Of a stretch of DNA of 64,000 nt, positions 45,114 to 56,057 are shown in pieces. Position 1 is the stretch's first letter. Every line of letters starts with the position of its first letter. Both the position numbers and the translations under genes were made by a program. The notes beneath the pieces are model-generated. The model was not told where the DNA came from. It saw nothing but the letters and a program-made list of their open reading frames with translations, and ran no database searches. The DNA comes from Spongospora subterranea f. sp. subterranea (taxonomy: Eukaryota; Endomyxa: Phytomyxea; Phytomyxea; Plasmodiophorida): the NCBI GenBank assembly GCA_049724395.1, contig JAUGWO010000045.1:186001-250000 (forward strand), written 5' to 3'.

Positions 45114-48075
45114 ATGGCCAAGATACATATATCAGTTCCGCCAGATAAAGCCAGCGAATATCTTCGTATGCCCGCTTTCGCCGTTAATTGGTGCAAAAAG
45201 ACAGGGATTGTTTTGGTAGCCGGTGGTGGTGGGACTAAAGGAACTGGCATAAGAAGTGGGATTGTATGAACAACACTAATCAGCTCTATGTTTTTTCAAT
45301 TGACCGGTGCTTTTGTGCAGACCGTAAATCGTATAACTAGTAAGGGCATATTGTGCCCTTTTGGTTATCTTGATACGCACGATAAGTTAGCCGTTGCCAT
45401 AGCAGCTCATCCGACGGTAAGCAGTGGACGTCTTGCTGTGCCCATTCTCTCCATTTACTGACATTGACTAACCGAAGGATAGCGTGTTCGCTTGTGCGAT
45501 CGGTGAATTTACTTATATAATTCAATGGGATTCAAAGACGTCCACTCTGATTACTGTTGAACGGCTTAAATCGGATTTCTCAGAAGATAATCCCTATCAG
45601 GTTAAATCATGATTTGAGTCGCTTTGACGGTGAGTTGAGATGCAATGTCAACAGGCATGCGTTGCGTTCGACCCCCTTGGGGACCATGCTAGCTGGCGGA
45701 GGTGAAGACCGGATTGTCAGAACTTTCAGATATCCTTCATTTGGCCGCATGAACCAGTTCAAGCATCATGCAAACGTTATTCAATCAATTTCGTTCAATT
45801 GCAGTGGAAATCTAATGGCAGTTACGTCTAAAGAGCGGATATGCAGTGTGTGGCACTCTGATCACACAAAGATGTGGACTTTATCGTACCGAGATATGGA
45901 GTTTCGAGGATGTGCGTTCTCCTTATCAGATGAATATACGCTGTTCACATGGTTGAACTCACCTTCACGAGGCAGTATCTTAGCAATGTGGGATGTTAGT
46001 TCTGGGACTATCATAAAACTGGTTTGTATCCAAGAGAAGTGAGAATTGGTAACCGTCTGATTTTTTTGTATTTACAGGTTAATTTGGATGATAAATCAGC
46101 TGTATCTGGTCGTATGAGCCATGATGGATCGCTGTTAGCCGTCGCCACAGTAAAGAACAATTGCACTATATACACGCTTAGCACAAGTACATTATCAATA
46201 ATCGGAAAGCAACGAGTGTCACATGAGTAGGACCTGTTAATATTTTTTCAAAGTTCGTTTGATTAACTTGGGATCAATCATTTCAGTTTTCCTCAGACAG
46301 GAATGGATTTTTCCCCTAACGATGATAAAATTGTATCTGTTTCTGCTGATATGTCCCATGAAATTATCATGTCGCGGTCGTCGACAGGTATGCTCGCATT
46401 TCTCCGCATTAAATGGAAATTCAACTTTAACTGTGTTTTACAGGCATCATATGGAAAATACTCTTTTTATTAACGTTGATGACTGTTTTCTATGGCGCCT
46501 ATGAATTTGGCATCTTCGCAGTTCTATTTTCCCAGTTCTCGCAGTTCAAAACGGAGATATATTCGTTTTCTGAGTTTGGTAAACGATGGATGCCGGGTCC
46601 GGAATCGTCTAAATCAGATGTAATTTCCGTCATTGATGATTACCCTCAACGGAGTCGTTCGAGTGTTGATGATCATTTTGCGTCCGAAACACTCGGTATT
46701 GCATTTTACTCGGTCTGTTGTGCTTTACAATAATATATATCAACATTCTAGGACATTCAGCAATCGCGAGACCTTTGGGTCTTACTGAGAATCCATTTCA
46801 GGAGGATACTGAATTGCGAAGCGAGGAACCTCAGAATGCACAGGAGTTGTCAAGTAAACCACAATCCACTGATTTCCAAGCATCGGAGGCATTGAGTGCT
46901 GGTAAATCGGTTGGCGTCCGTGGGCGCGTTTCCATATCCGAAACGGAGCTCATCAAACCCAATCCAGGTCATCCAGCTGTTGATGACGACAGGTCAGTCA
47001 TCTCTTGCTTGACGTCTGGGAACTTATTTTAGTATTGACGATAGCTCTCAAAAAAATATTCCAGTTATCACCCATCCCGATACTGCGGAAGAGTCAACAA
47101 CGGATTCGATGAAGTCAGCAGCTCATTCCCACTCTCTGGTCGATTCACCTTCTCTAGAAAATTTCTCGCCGTCGAACCAAGAAGTGCGAGCTTCTCAGGA
47201 TCAAGATACAGAATATTCTTTCTCGGTGTCTGCTTCGGATTCACCTGTCAATCTAGGAGTGGACACTGTTTTAAACGACATAGGGACCGAGACCGCGCCA
47301 GATGATAGCGAACCAAGCGTTAATGCTGACAATATCTCAGACACTGTCGCAATTATCCCAGATATCATCATTTCTACATCAAATTTAGACGTATCAAGCG
47401 GATCGCGTGGAGATAATGCTCCATTGCAGACTTCTGCGGAAGTTGAAGTTGAGCCACAGGCAGACAAATCGGATTCGACGGTCGGATTAGGTGATCCGAT
47501 ATTGCGAATGGATGAGAAGTCATCAAACGATGAGCCATCGACAACTGAGGTAAATTATCAGCAGCAGAGTCCTAGTTAAGAGTTTAACACTTTTCGTTCA
47601 GAACCGCATTCCAGATCACAAAGATCCTTCCCAAGCTTCACCCATCATGTCATCGGAGCAAGGCAGCGAAGCTGGCAACAGTTCCGTCGATGGTGGCCCA
47701 TCTCCTGTCAGTGACGATGCTTCTGACGGGGCAGAACATGCTGGCAGATCTGCAAATTTAAACTCGCAAGCACCCAAGGAGTCATTGAATGATGAACCGT
47801 CAACAGATGAGAATGATCGTCAACATCCAGTATCTAATGACACAGGCAGCGAAGATGTCTTTCAGGGTTCACACTTGACAGAAACCCCAAGTGGGGCACC
47901 TACAGACACCAAAATCGACGCCGGCACCTCCGAGGGTGACGCATCGTACGACACACAACCTGATGACCACCAGGTCGACGAGAGAGATTCACAGCGAGAT
48001 TCTGATGATTCTGGAGACTTCAAGAATAACTCTGTTTCCGATGATGCGGATGTTCCCGAAGATGATTCATCATAA
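45114..48075 (+). CDS. SEC12: SEC12 / PREB-like ER membrane GEF for SAR1, with long acidic tail
   Basis: Starts COPII vesicle formation at the ER by loading GTP on SAR1. ATG 45114. Exons begin 45114-45263, 45321 on. N-terminus AFAVNWCKKTGIVLVAGGGG is the Sec12/PREB first WD blade with the K-loop region. Then LAVAIAAHPT, SDFSEDNPYQ, ACVAFDPLG, MLAGGGEDRIVRTF (one-base frame break between the last two, near 45676-45682), WD units to MWDVSSGT, MSHDGSLLAVATVKN, and FPQTGMDFSPNDDKIVSVSA. A transmembrane helix IIWKILFLLTLMTVFYGAYE follows. The lumenal part is unusually long, about 430 residues, acidic and Ser-rich over at least four exons, ending DVPEDDSS, with a repeated NDEPST element. Introns 40-64 nt. 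Confidence 0.83.
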
Positions 48076-48495
48076 ACATTGTAAATGTGCAGCAATTCTC
48101 AAGTCGTGAATATCATGTCATGGTTTTGTTGGCGTAGCGTCATCATTATTCTTGATACCTCGAAGATATTTCATGAACGCGAGCACGTCTTCTTATAGTA
48201 ATTTTGTAATTTTTTATATCAGCCCATTATGTCAAATGATCCTCACAATGGCAAATTAATTTGAAAAAGGGAGAATTCTTATGGACTTTGACACGTTCGA
48301 CTCAGTTATGTTTCCTGAGTGGCGTATTGTCCATAGCATCAAAAATGTGAACGCAACAAATGCGAACCGGTGTTTTTCTTCAGCTTTATTCAAACGTCCA
48401 CCGCTGTCATCATCAAATGTGGCCTGCCCTCTTTGAGCCGTCCCAGATTTCAGAACAAAAAAAGTGATGCCGTCGCATTTATAGTTTGGTATCCC
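48076..48495. other. Convergent intergenic region
   Basis: 420 bp between the stops of SEC12 and COQ6. AT-rich 3' flank for both genes. I see no gene. Confidence 0.5.
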
Positions 48496-49934
48496 CTACG
48501 TGGCTTTATGAAAATAGTTTCCCATGGCGACACCAGCCAAGAACGATTTGAGATCTGGTGAAGCATTGACTAAATCCATTCCCAAATTTCTAATTGCAGC
48601 AACGTGCCCAGTGCTGTCGATATTAAAACTCTTGTATATGCCATGAATCCCTAAAAGCATTGCCACATTCCTGCGATACGCAGACTTTGAATACTCTTCA
48701 AGCACAGCGTCACTGCCGATATCACGACCGTAAGCTCGGCAAAAACAGTTAGCCAAGTCAACCGCATCAGCAATGCCAAGATTCAATCCTTGACCAGCAT
48801 GAGGATGAACCGAATGAGCAGCATCACCAATCAAAGCGAATCGTGACCCAGAATAACTGGACACATTACGTAGGCATAGCGGGAACCCAACACGGTCAGA
48901 AACAACATCAACGATGACCGGGACATCAGCGTGCGGCTGACGACGAACAAAGTGTGCGACAGAGCGCAAAGAATCAGGAGGAAGGGCATAGGCAGACGTG
49001 GTTTCTCTTGTGTCGGACAGGCAAGAGTTGAGAAGATCTACAAAATCAGGCTTGGACATTCTCTTTACTCGGGCGGCATCGGCTGGTGGCAACGACCATA
49101 CTATTGACGATTGATTGCCATTTAAAGGAAGCATGCCAAGTGGTCCTGACCAAAACTTAGCAAATTTGGTATGCATGCATTAGGTACCAACCAAACCAGT
49201 TGGCAGATAGCGTTGCCAAGCCGACTTCCTGGCATCAGCGTTTTCATTAGTCGTGACTACGGCAACAACTCCTTCTTGTTGATAACCGAAACCATACGTC
49301 TCAACTTTGGCAGCCGATTTGACGTAAGAGCCGGGGCCATCGGCCCCGACGACGAGACGGGCTGACATCTCTTCTTCGACCCCGTCAGATTGAACACCAA
49401 CCCAAGAATTGCTGCTGGAAAAGGCAATATCCTTGATCGTTGCTGGACAAAATAGTTGTAAACCTGAACCCTGATCGTCATTTAGCTCTTGGAGCCTAGC
49501 ATATAGCGCATGTTGCATCACCTATCATTACATTTGAGGCACTATATGATGATTGCTAACTGTTTTCGTACATTATTAGGAATGACGTATCCCAATGGGG
49601 AATCTGGATTCTTTTGTTCAAAATCTACACGAGCGCCGCCAATCATAGTATCCCATACAACCATATTCCCATAGGGAGTCGCTGCTGGTTCTAGCTCGTC
49701 CCAAACCCCAACTCGCTGGAACGCGGAACGAGAATATGGGGAAATGGCGCTGACCCGAATGGGTGGACCAGTTGTCGTGGAAATATCGCGAGGAGGATCA
49801 CGCTCAAGAAGAGCAACGCGTAATGATCGCGTCGCTGGCTGACTTCCTAGAACCAGAGCAAACAACGACCCAACGACACCACCACCGCTGATTATCACAT
49901 CCCATTGGTTCGAGCGGTAAAGTGACGACGTCAT
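48496..49934 (-). CDS. COQ6: Ubiquinone biosynthesis monooxygenase COQ6
   Basis: FAD-dependent hydroxylase for ring C5 in coenzyme Q synthesis, on the matrix side of the inner mitochondrial membrane. Three exons on the minus strand, 49934-49572, 49521-49197, 49145-48496, introns 50 and 51 nt, 445 residues. FAD fingerprint WDVIISGGGVVGSLFALVLG at the N-terminus, SAISPYSRSAFQRVGVWDEL, the DG motif VVGADGPGSYVKS, KSAWQRYLPTGPLGMLPL across the second junction, SSIVWSLPP and the second FAD motif FALIGDAAHSVHPHAGQGLN. No obvious mitochondrial presequence: the protein begins within 12 residues of the FAD strand, which suggests an unseen upstream exon or internal targeting. Confidence 0.92.
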
Positions 49935-50069
49935 GATTCAAAACAATGGGACTCTCTCTCTCTCACCACGATCAAGAGTCATCAACCGTACGGGATAGAC
50001 TGACATGGCGTAGCATTTCTGTTCATCTTCTGTTAAGATTGCATCGCTGATTCCAAGTTCAAGGATAAT

Positions 50070-50150
50070 GTCAATGTGTCCCGAGTGGTTAAGGAGATCG
50101 ATTAGAAATCGATTGGGCTTGCCCGCGCGAGTTCAAATCTCGTCATTGAC
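50070..50150 (+). tRNA. tRNA-Ser(AGA)
   Basis: 81 nt, no intron. Acceptor stem GTCAATG pairs with CATTGAC. The anticodon stem ATCGA/TCGAT holds the loop TTAGAAA with anticodon AGA (Ser, UCU codons). A long class II variable arm (GGGCTTGCCC) fits serine, and the T-arm GCGAGTTCAAATCTCGT has the TTCAAAT loop. The D-arm contains GAGTGGTTAAGGAG. Confidence 0.93.
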
Positions 50151-50158
50151 TTTTTTTT
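50151..50158 (+). terminator. RNA polymerase III terminator (T-run)
   Basis: Eight T residues directly after the tRNA-Ser 3' end. Confidence 0.85.
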
Positions 50159-50360
50159 CGATTGGCCAGCTCAACTTTGCATTATAAGGCAAAAATTAGA
50201 CGCAAATTCTACAATTATTTTTACAAAACCTGCCGATAGATATCTGTCGTGTCTCAGTCTTATTATTAGTCGTTCTGGTATTATTCTTCATGGAAACGAT
50301 CAATGTCTCAAACATTCGCCCTGAATTGCAAAAGTTCCCCTTTGGCTACCGTAGGCAGAT

Positions 50361-50624
50361 TCAATGGACTGTTTGCTTGATAATAATTGCGTTGCTTTTA
50401 TTGTCGGCTAAGGAACACGACATGACCTGACGCTTAACCAACGGTACTGTACAAGAACGTTTTACTCCAACCGAGATTACCGTCATGCCATTCTGTAATG
50501 CGGCTCGATTTAAATTGAAAATAAATAGTGGGATAATTCCAAGAGTAAGCCCCGTTGTGTAGCCTATGCGTTTGGGCATAAGTACTCGCATGACTTTGCT
50601 ATGACGAACAACACACCGAACCAT
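50361..50624 (-). CDS. Small single-helix membrane ORF, hypothetical
   Basis: 87 codons from ATG 50624. Basic N-terminus (MVRCVVRHSKVMRVLMPKRI), one hydrophobic helix (TGLTLGIIPLFIFNLN), then a polar tail. The shape is that of a small mitochondrial membrane protein, but I recognise no family. The frame from GMTVISV onward may be intronic (GTAATC donor). A divergent plus-strand frame starting at 50601 overlaps it and could not be spliced sensibly. Confidence 0.3.
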   Translation of the reverse strand: MVRCVVRHSKVMRVLMPKRIGYTTGLTLGIIPLFIFNLNRAALQNGMTVISVGVKRSCTVPLVKRQVMSCSLADNKSNAIIIKQTVH

Positions 50625-51865
50625 CAGAGCTCATATCTTCGCTACGATAATGGTGTACGAGCGTGGTCAGCCAATCAATGGATGACATTTCTGCCTCGTG
50701 GTCCGGGGACTTTTCCACGGATTCCTCGACCCAGTTATCACACTAGGTCCGTATGAAATACCCGTATGCAAGTCTTCGGAATTATCCCGATTGGATTGGG
50801 CTGATGGTAACAATGGGTATATATATACTCGCGCGGCAGATTTCCCACACTATGGGACCTTCTTGCAGTGACAACCAGGTCGCCATGGAGAATATTGCTT
50901 TGCACACAGAAAGACTCGGATAAGTTCAATTACAGCGTTAAATTGGAGCACGCTTCTTGTTTTCTGTTCACCGCCTTGCGATTACGTAAGAGGGTTTACT
51001 TTTCACCTGCAGTTTACGTTCAGGCCGACAACCCACGGGCCTCAGCTGACCATGAAATACAAGCGATTTGATGATCAGAGAATAGAGGCTCTTGAAGGCT
51101 CTGATCGGACAAGGACATGCCTCAACACTTGCCGATTTGTGGATGTAAAAATTTAGTTTTCAACTAAATTATTCAAACGTTTTACACTTCAGGGGAAGAG
51201 AATTTTTACAGTTGAAGAAATTAATTCGGCTGGTTTCCCTATTGTGTCAAGGCAGAAAAAAATGTCTGACGTTAATCTGTAGCCGGAACGTTTCCGCTGT
51301 AACAGTTTTTCGGACGAGTACATTCATTCACATTTTAAAGTTAGATTTTATAAAGTCATTTAACTACACGCACAACGATTGTTTAGCAGGACGTATAGAA
51401 TCTAACTTCAACTAGGAATAAATCCAGTCGTCCGAAGGAAACTCGTCTTGCTGGAAGTCTGATTTTCAGATTAAGCCTCAGAACAAAGAGAGTTTATAAG
51501 AATAAAAAATGAATGACTCCAATATCACGCGTCTCAATTCCCTTCAGCTACTGGCGCAACTCAGCACATCAGCAGGGACACGAAGGGAAAAGTTCACGCG
51601 ACAAATCGTTGTGTGATGATATGTCTGTCCATTAGCCCGAAAAAATAACAACAAATCCAATCTGAATTTATATTGACCATGGCCGTTGACGGAGTCTTGC
51701 ACTGATAGTACATAGTTCACAGTATTCGTCTGGGAACAAACTCTAACTCACCTTTATTTCAACTCCTGAGCGACAAAATAATGATGCTGCAACTATACAG
51801 TGTTGGCCCTAATGTTGTAAGGACGGACTCCGTGCGATTCCGAAAGTCCGAGAACATTGCTCACG
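50625..51865. other. Long region without a supported gene
   Basis: About 1.2 kb upstream of uS10. Short open frames exist on both strands, but none looks conserved. It contains a perfect 9-bp inverted repeat with a 3-nt loop at 51150-51170 (AATTTAGTT / AACTAAATT). The right end must hold the promoter of the ribosomal protein gene. Confidence 0.4.
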
Positions 51866-52329
51866 ATGGAGACCAAGAAGGTTGTTGAGGTTACTGAAGC
51901 CCCCATCCATCGTATCCGCATCACATTGACCAGCCGCAATGTTGCAGCTCTCGAGAAAGGTTTGCTTGCATTCTGTCGACTCTGCTGTCAATGAGCCTGA
52001 CGGGCATAATCGTGTTCAGTTTGCGGTGACCTTGTTCGTGGCGCCAAGGACAAGAGCCTGAAGCACAGCGGACCGATCCGTCTGCCCACAAAAACTCTCC
52101 GATTGACGGTTCGCAAATCGCCATGTGGTGAAGGTACCAACACCTGGGATCGCTATGAAATGCGCATCCACAAGCGCCTCATCGACCTCCGCTCACCAGC
52201 CGACGTCGTTAAGCAGATTGTAAGTTTGCCATTTACCCGATATCCTCGGTTGTCTTATTGCTGTTTTTTTAGACATCCATCAGCATTGAGCCTGGTGTTG
52301 AAGTCGAAGTCTCCATCAACGAAGATTAA
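51866..52329 (+). CDS. RPS20: 40S ribosomal protein uS10 (RPS20)
   Basis: Small-subunit head protein. Three exons: 51866-51959, 52020-52219, 52273-52329, introns 60 and 53 nt, 116 residues, normal for eukaryotes. Sequence is close to consensus: [71 protein letters not shown] and [14 protein letters not shown]. Both introns have good GT-AG ends (GTTTGC, GTAAGT) and T-rich acceptors, so they serve as a calibration of intron style for the window. Confidence 0.97.
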
Positions 52330-52619
52330 TTTCGAGCAAATCTCAATAAATTCCATATAAAAAATGCTGTCTATTGGCCTAAATCGGAAGGTGTGCTTAA
52401 TGTGTTTCTTGGCAGTCTGCCCTGACAACCATTGTTGTTTTTTTTTCTGAAGTATTCGGCCTGAATGCCGATGAGCGTGTCGATGCTCTGTCCGTGGCCG
52501 CAGATAAGGGAACGGTGTAACACAACCAGACGCTATCAATCAGGAGTGTGGTAACAATAACCCGCCATCAGTGTGCTAAACCCCCTTCCCATTACGTTAT
52601 ACTCCCAATAACAGGTCTA

Positions 52620-54533
52620 ATGGGAGTCATTGGGATCGACAGGGGTGAGGACGATCCATTTGAGATTGACACTTCGCTATTCGCCTGGGTGGATGTTCTG
52701 CATCCGTCTGATGGATGGCTGGAAGCTCAGGTCGTTAGTGTCGACCATGATCGGCGTCGTATTCATTACAAAGGGTGTGCGATGTTCTTCGATGCAAGTG
52801 AGTAATCTAACGGTGATTAGCTTGGTAGGAGTTTTATGATGAATGGCTTCATAAGGACTCATCACGGATATCTCGTCTGCATTCCCATACACCTAGCTTC
52901 AATTTCGACAACGAACAGGTTTTGGTCTTGAGCTTGGGCGCTTTATACCAGTTTTTTATCCAGATGCTTAGGATAATTTCTGGCGCGTATTTGATCGATT
53001 ATCGGTTCTTGACAGTCGTGATCAGTGGTCCCCAGCCGAGGCAAGCTGGATCAGTCTGGATTAAGTGTTTTGTCGATCGTGCTAATTTACCTACCAGGTG
53101 GTTGACGTTGCAGGGTCCAGAATCAAGGTCCACTACTTGAACCATCTGAACCGGTATGATGAATGGATTAATGCCAATTCATATCGTCTAAGGAAGCCGG
53201 ACTCGCGAAAGGCAGAATACCCAGCTCCCCTTCAATGTAATCATTTTTCAGTTTCATTATGGGTTTCTCATGCCTCATTTGCAGCAAGTCCCCGTACTGT
53301 GAATAAGAAGGCACTATTCCGCGCGACAGTTCAAGATGAGGTAATGCTTCCGCCGCCGATTTCATCCGGTCTCATATTCACATCCCAGGATAATTTTCGA
53401 ACGTTGTTACGAGCCAAGCTGGACGCCGAAATTGTTGAGATGGATTACGACGGCAACTGTCTTTTCCGAGCTATCAGCCATCAAGTTTATGGAGATCCTC
53501 GTCATCATTTTGCAATTCGAAATTATTGCTGTGACTACATGGTAGAGATGATTTTCGTGTATTTCCTGTTACACTTTCGTACCTATTAAATGTTATTAGG
53601 AACGAGAGCAAGATTTTTTTTCGAATTATGTCACAACCGATGACTTTGGCGAATATTTGGCAAGAATGAGGTGTGATGGCATATGGGGCGACCATCTTGA
53701 AATTCAAGCCATGTCAGAAATATATGAGCGCCCTATTCTTGTGTATGCATATTCTGCAGGTGTTTATCACGTCTGATGCGCAAGGTGTGTTTGAGTTCAA
53801 CCTTTATCATAGATCCTATGAAGTCATATTCGAATCAGTTTTCTGCTGCTCCTCCTATTAGGATATCCTATCACTTTGAGTCGCACTATAACTCAATTGT
53901 AATCCGTCCTCCAGCTTCGGGTATATGTCGCGCCGACACGTCTTGACTCGTTCTGATAGCCTGGATAGTGTCGATGCCACAGTTGTCGGTTCTTGAGCGG
54001 AAAGCACTGTCGCGACCATCAAATCGGATACAGGAACAAATTACCAATTTAAACGAAAGAATAGATTCGATGGAGGTTGAGAGTGCCATTAACGAAAGTC
54101 TGACCATGGTCATGGAAGAAGAATGCAAGATGGCTTCATTGATTGAAATGGATGCTGTTGATGATCTCAAAACAGCGCTTGACGAGAGCAGGAGAGCCCA
54201 AGAGGTACGCTTCCCTATTTGTCTTCCTGTCCGCCGATATAACTCGTTTTCAGGCGTCGGATAGCGTGATGCTCAGAGAAGCATTGGCACTTTCTTCAAT
54301 GGATGTCTCCAATGTCGACGAATTCCCCTACCCTATTCAATACTGTCACATCGAGTTGAACTTTCCCCTGGATATATGTGTGGCAGTAAGTATCTAAATC
54401 TGTTGTTATCTTTCCATACATTGTTGATTCTATGCGCAGGCATATCAAACATTAGAAAATCTGCTAGGTAACGATGAGGCAATAATCGAGCAGATGATTA
54501 GCTGGATATTAGATCAAGGGTAGTCATACTACC
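52620..54533 (+). CDS. OTU-family deubiquitinase with N-terminal chromobarrel/Tudor-like repeats
   Basis: Predicted cysteine deubiquitinase close to OTUD5. Start ATG 52620. Two N-terminal beta-barrel units: the first with WLEAQVVSVDHDRRRIHYKG and (spliced) EFYDEWLHKD, the second with VVDVAGSRIKVHYLNHLNRY then DEWINANSYRLRKP. The OTU domain follows: VEMDYDGNCLFRAISHQVYG (catalytic Asp and Cys), FFSNYVTTDDFGEYL, WGDHLEIQAMSEIYERPI, and by a 46-nt intron PPIRISYHFESHYNSI (catalytic His). The tail holds UIM-like DDLKTALDESRRAQ and LREALALSSMD, and a UBA-like end NDEAIIEQMISWILDQG. Introns of 46-61 nt, plus one of 83 nt, were placed by frame. One joint, near 53062, meets an in-frame TAA and is not settled. 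Confidence 0.78.
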
Positions 54534-54766
54534 ACCGTTGGGTATTATACTAAAATTAACAGGAACTGAAACAAAAATTATATGTGTAATGATATATGGT
54601 GACTTGTTCGAAATCGCATGGTTACCCATATGTAGTCATAATGCAGATTACCCGATTATGCATATATGAGACTACAGGGGTTAGGCTTATCAATTTGCGT
54701 AGCAGAGTTTCATTAAATTAACGTGGAGTATTGCCTCGGGACATTCATTGTCCCTTTGAGACCGAG

Positions 54767-55991
54767 ATGCACACAGTCCTGAAGGTGCTGTACTGTCTTT
54801 TGGCGCAATTTTTTTACGTGATGTCAGCGGCAGGTTCCAAAGCAACGGAAACAATTGATTGGGGCGAACAACCGCCTTTCAAAATCTTATTAGTTAACGA
54901 TGATGGTCCTCCTAGTCCAGCATCTCCGTTTATCTCGACCTTCATCGAGTTGCTATCACTTGCTGTGCCATATGCCAGCATATATGTGTAGGAGGCAACT
55001 CTGACATAGAATCACTAAGCAACAACTAATCAGAGAATATAATCAGCTGTATACCATCCACTCAACAATCGTGGGTGTCAAAGGGGCTCAACCGATTTGG
55101 AACAATCACTTGCAAGCATCTAGAGAAGGGGATCTTCCCATATCCTATATTTTCTGGTCAAGATCTCGTTGGACATGGCCAACTTCCCAACAGGTCTAAC
55201 GCCCAATGCACGATAGTTGATGGTTCTCCAGCAACTTGTGTTTTAATGGCTGTTCATCATCTGTGTCCTTTTCGACCTGATCTCGTCATCTCAGGTATGT
55301 GAAAATTGGTGAAAATCGATACTTTTTTTCTTCAATGCAATTTATATGTGTCGTCAGGTCCCAACTTAGGGCAGAACTGTGGCACATCGTATATGCTGTC
55401 GTCTGGTACTGTATGTCCAACAGCCAAATTACGATCGTAAATCGTCTTATATCCATTCTCAAATAGTTAGCTGGCTCCATCGAATCCTCTTTGCTAAACA
55501 TTCGCGCTATATCTCTTTCCATCGCATATGATCATCTACCAGCTGATTGGACGTCTGAAGAGGAAGGCATTCGCCGCTCTTGTCGCACGCTGATCCGAGC
55601 TGTTGGACGGTTGTGGAAATTCTGGCCTGTCGTCGTCGATCGCCTACTATACAACGTCAACGTTAAGTATGAATGCCACCCGAATCCTCAAGTACTTCGA
55701 TCATTTTTTTGTACATATGAGGTTAAGTTTTGGTTTTAGATTCGCTTATGCACTGCAGTTGACGAGTCCTATGGTCCATTATTCGCAGAAGTTCATCGCG
55801 GCAGCGATTTCCATAATGATGCTCATCAATCCGAGTATGTTTTTGACAAATGCCTGTTCCGTAATGATAGCCCGCCAGGGTCAGACCGCTGGGCAATCAA
55901 CAACGGGTTCGTTGCTGTCACCCCATTACTGCCCCGGTTTGCAGAACCCGTCCTGCCATCGACACTTGCAGATTGTCTCAATTGCACATAA
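54767..55991 (+). CDS. SurE-type 5'/3'-nucleotidase, secreted or vacuolar
   Basis: Survival protein SurE family, acid phosphatase acting on nucleotides. ATG 54767 begins a signal peptide (LKVLYCLLAQFFYVMSAAG). FKILLVNDDGPPSPASPFIS carries the metal-binding NDDG. A 59-nt intron restores VCIPSTQQSWVSKGLNRF. Then SNAQCTIVDGSPATCVLMA, LVISGPNLGQNCGTSYMLSSGT across another intron, RAISLSIAYDHLPADW, and after a longer intron YGPLFAEVHRGSDFH and GSDRWAINNGFVAVTPLLPR. Stop TAA at 55989-55991. All signature blocks are present. The intron around 55665-55740 is approximate. The extracellular version is typical of fungi. Confidence 0.85.
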
Positions 55992-56057
55992 ATATTCATT
56001 GTTTTTAACTATTAATTACCATTACACACTATGCATTGTTCACCAACAAAGTTTCTT

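Noticed and set aside
50601-50890. Plus-strand ORF starting MTNNTPNHQSSYLRYDNG with a later helix
   Set aside because: No intron with correct phases joins the two parts; the only phase-correct one would be 26 nt, well below the sizes seen in this window.
53750-53880. Two consecutive +1 slips in the OTU domain
   Set aside because: A 46-nt intron (GTGTAT...CGCAAG) restores PPIRISYH, matching OTUD5 spacing better than the slipped reading.
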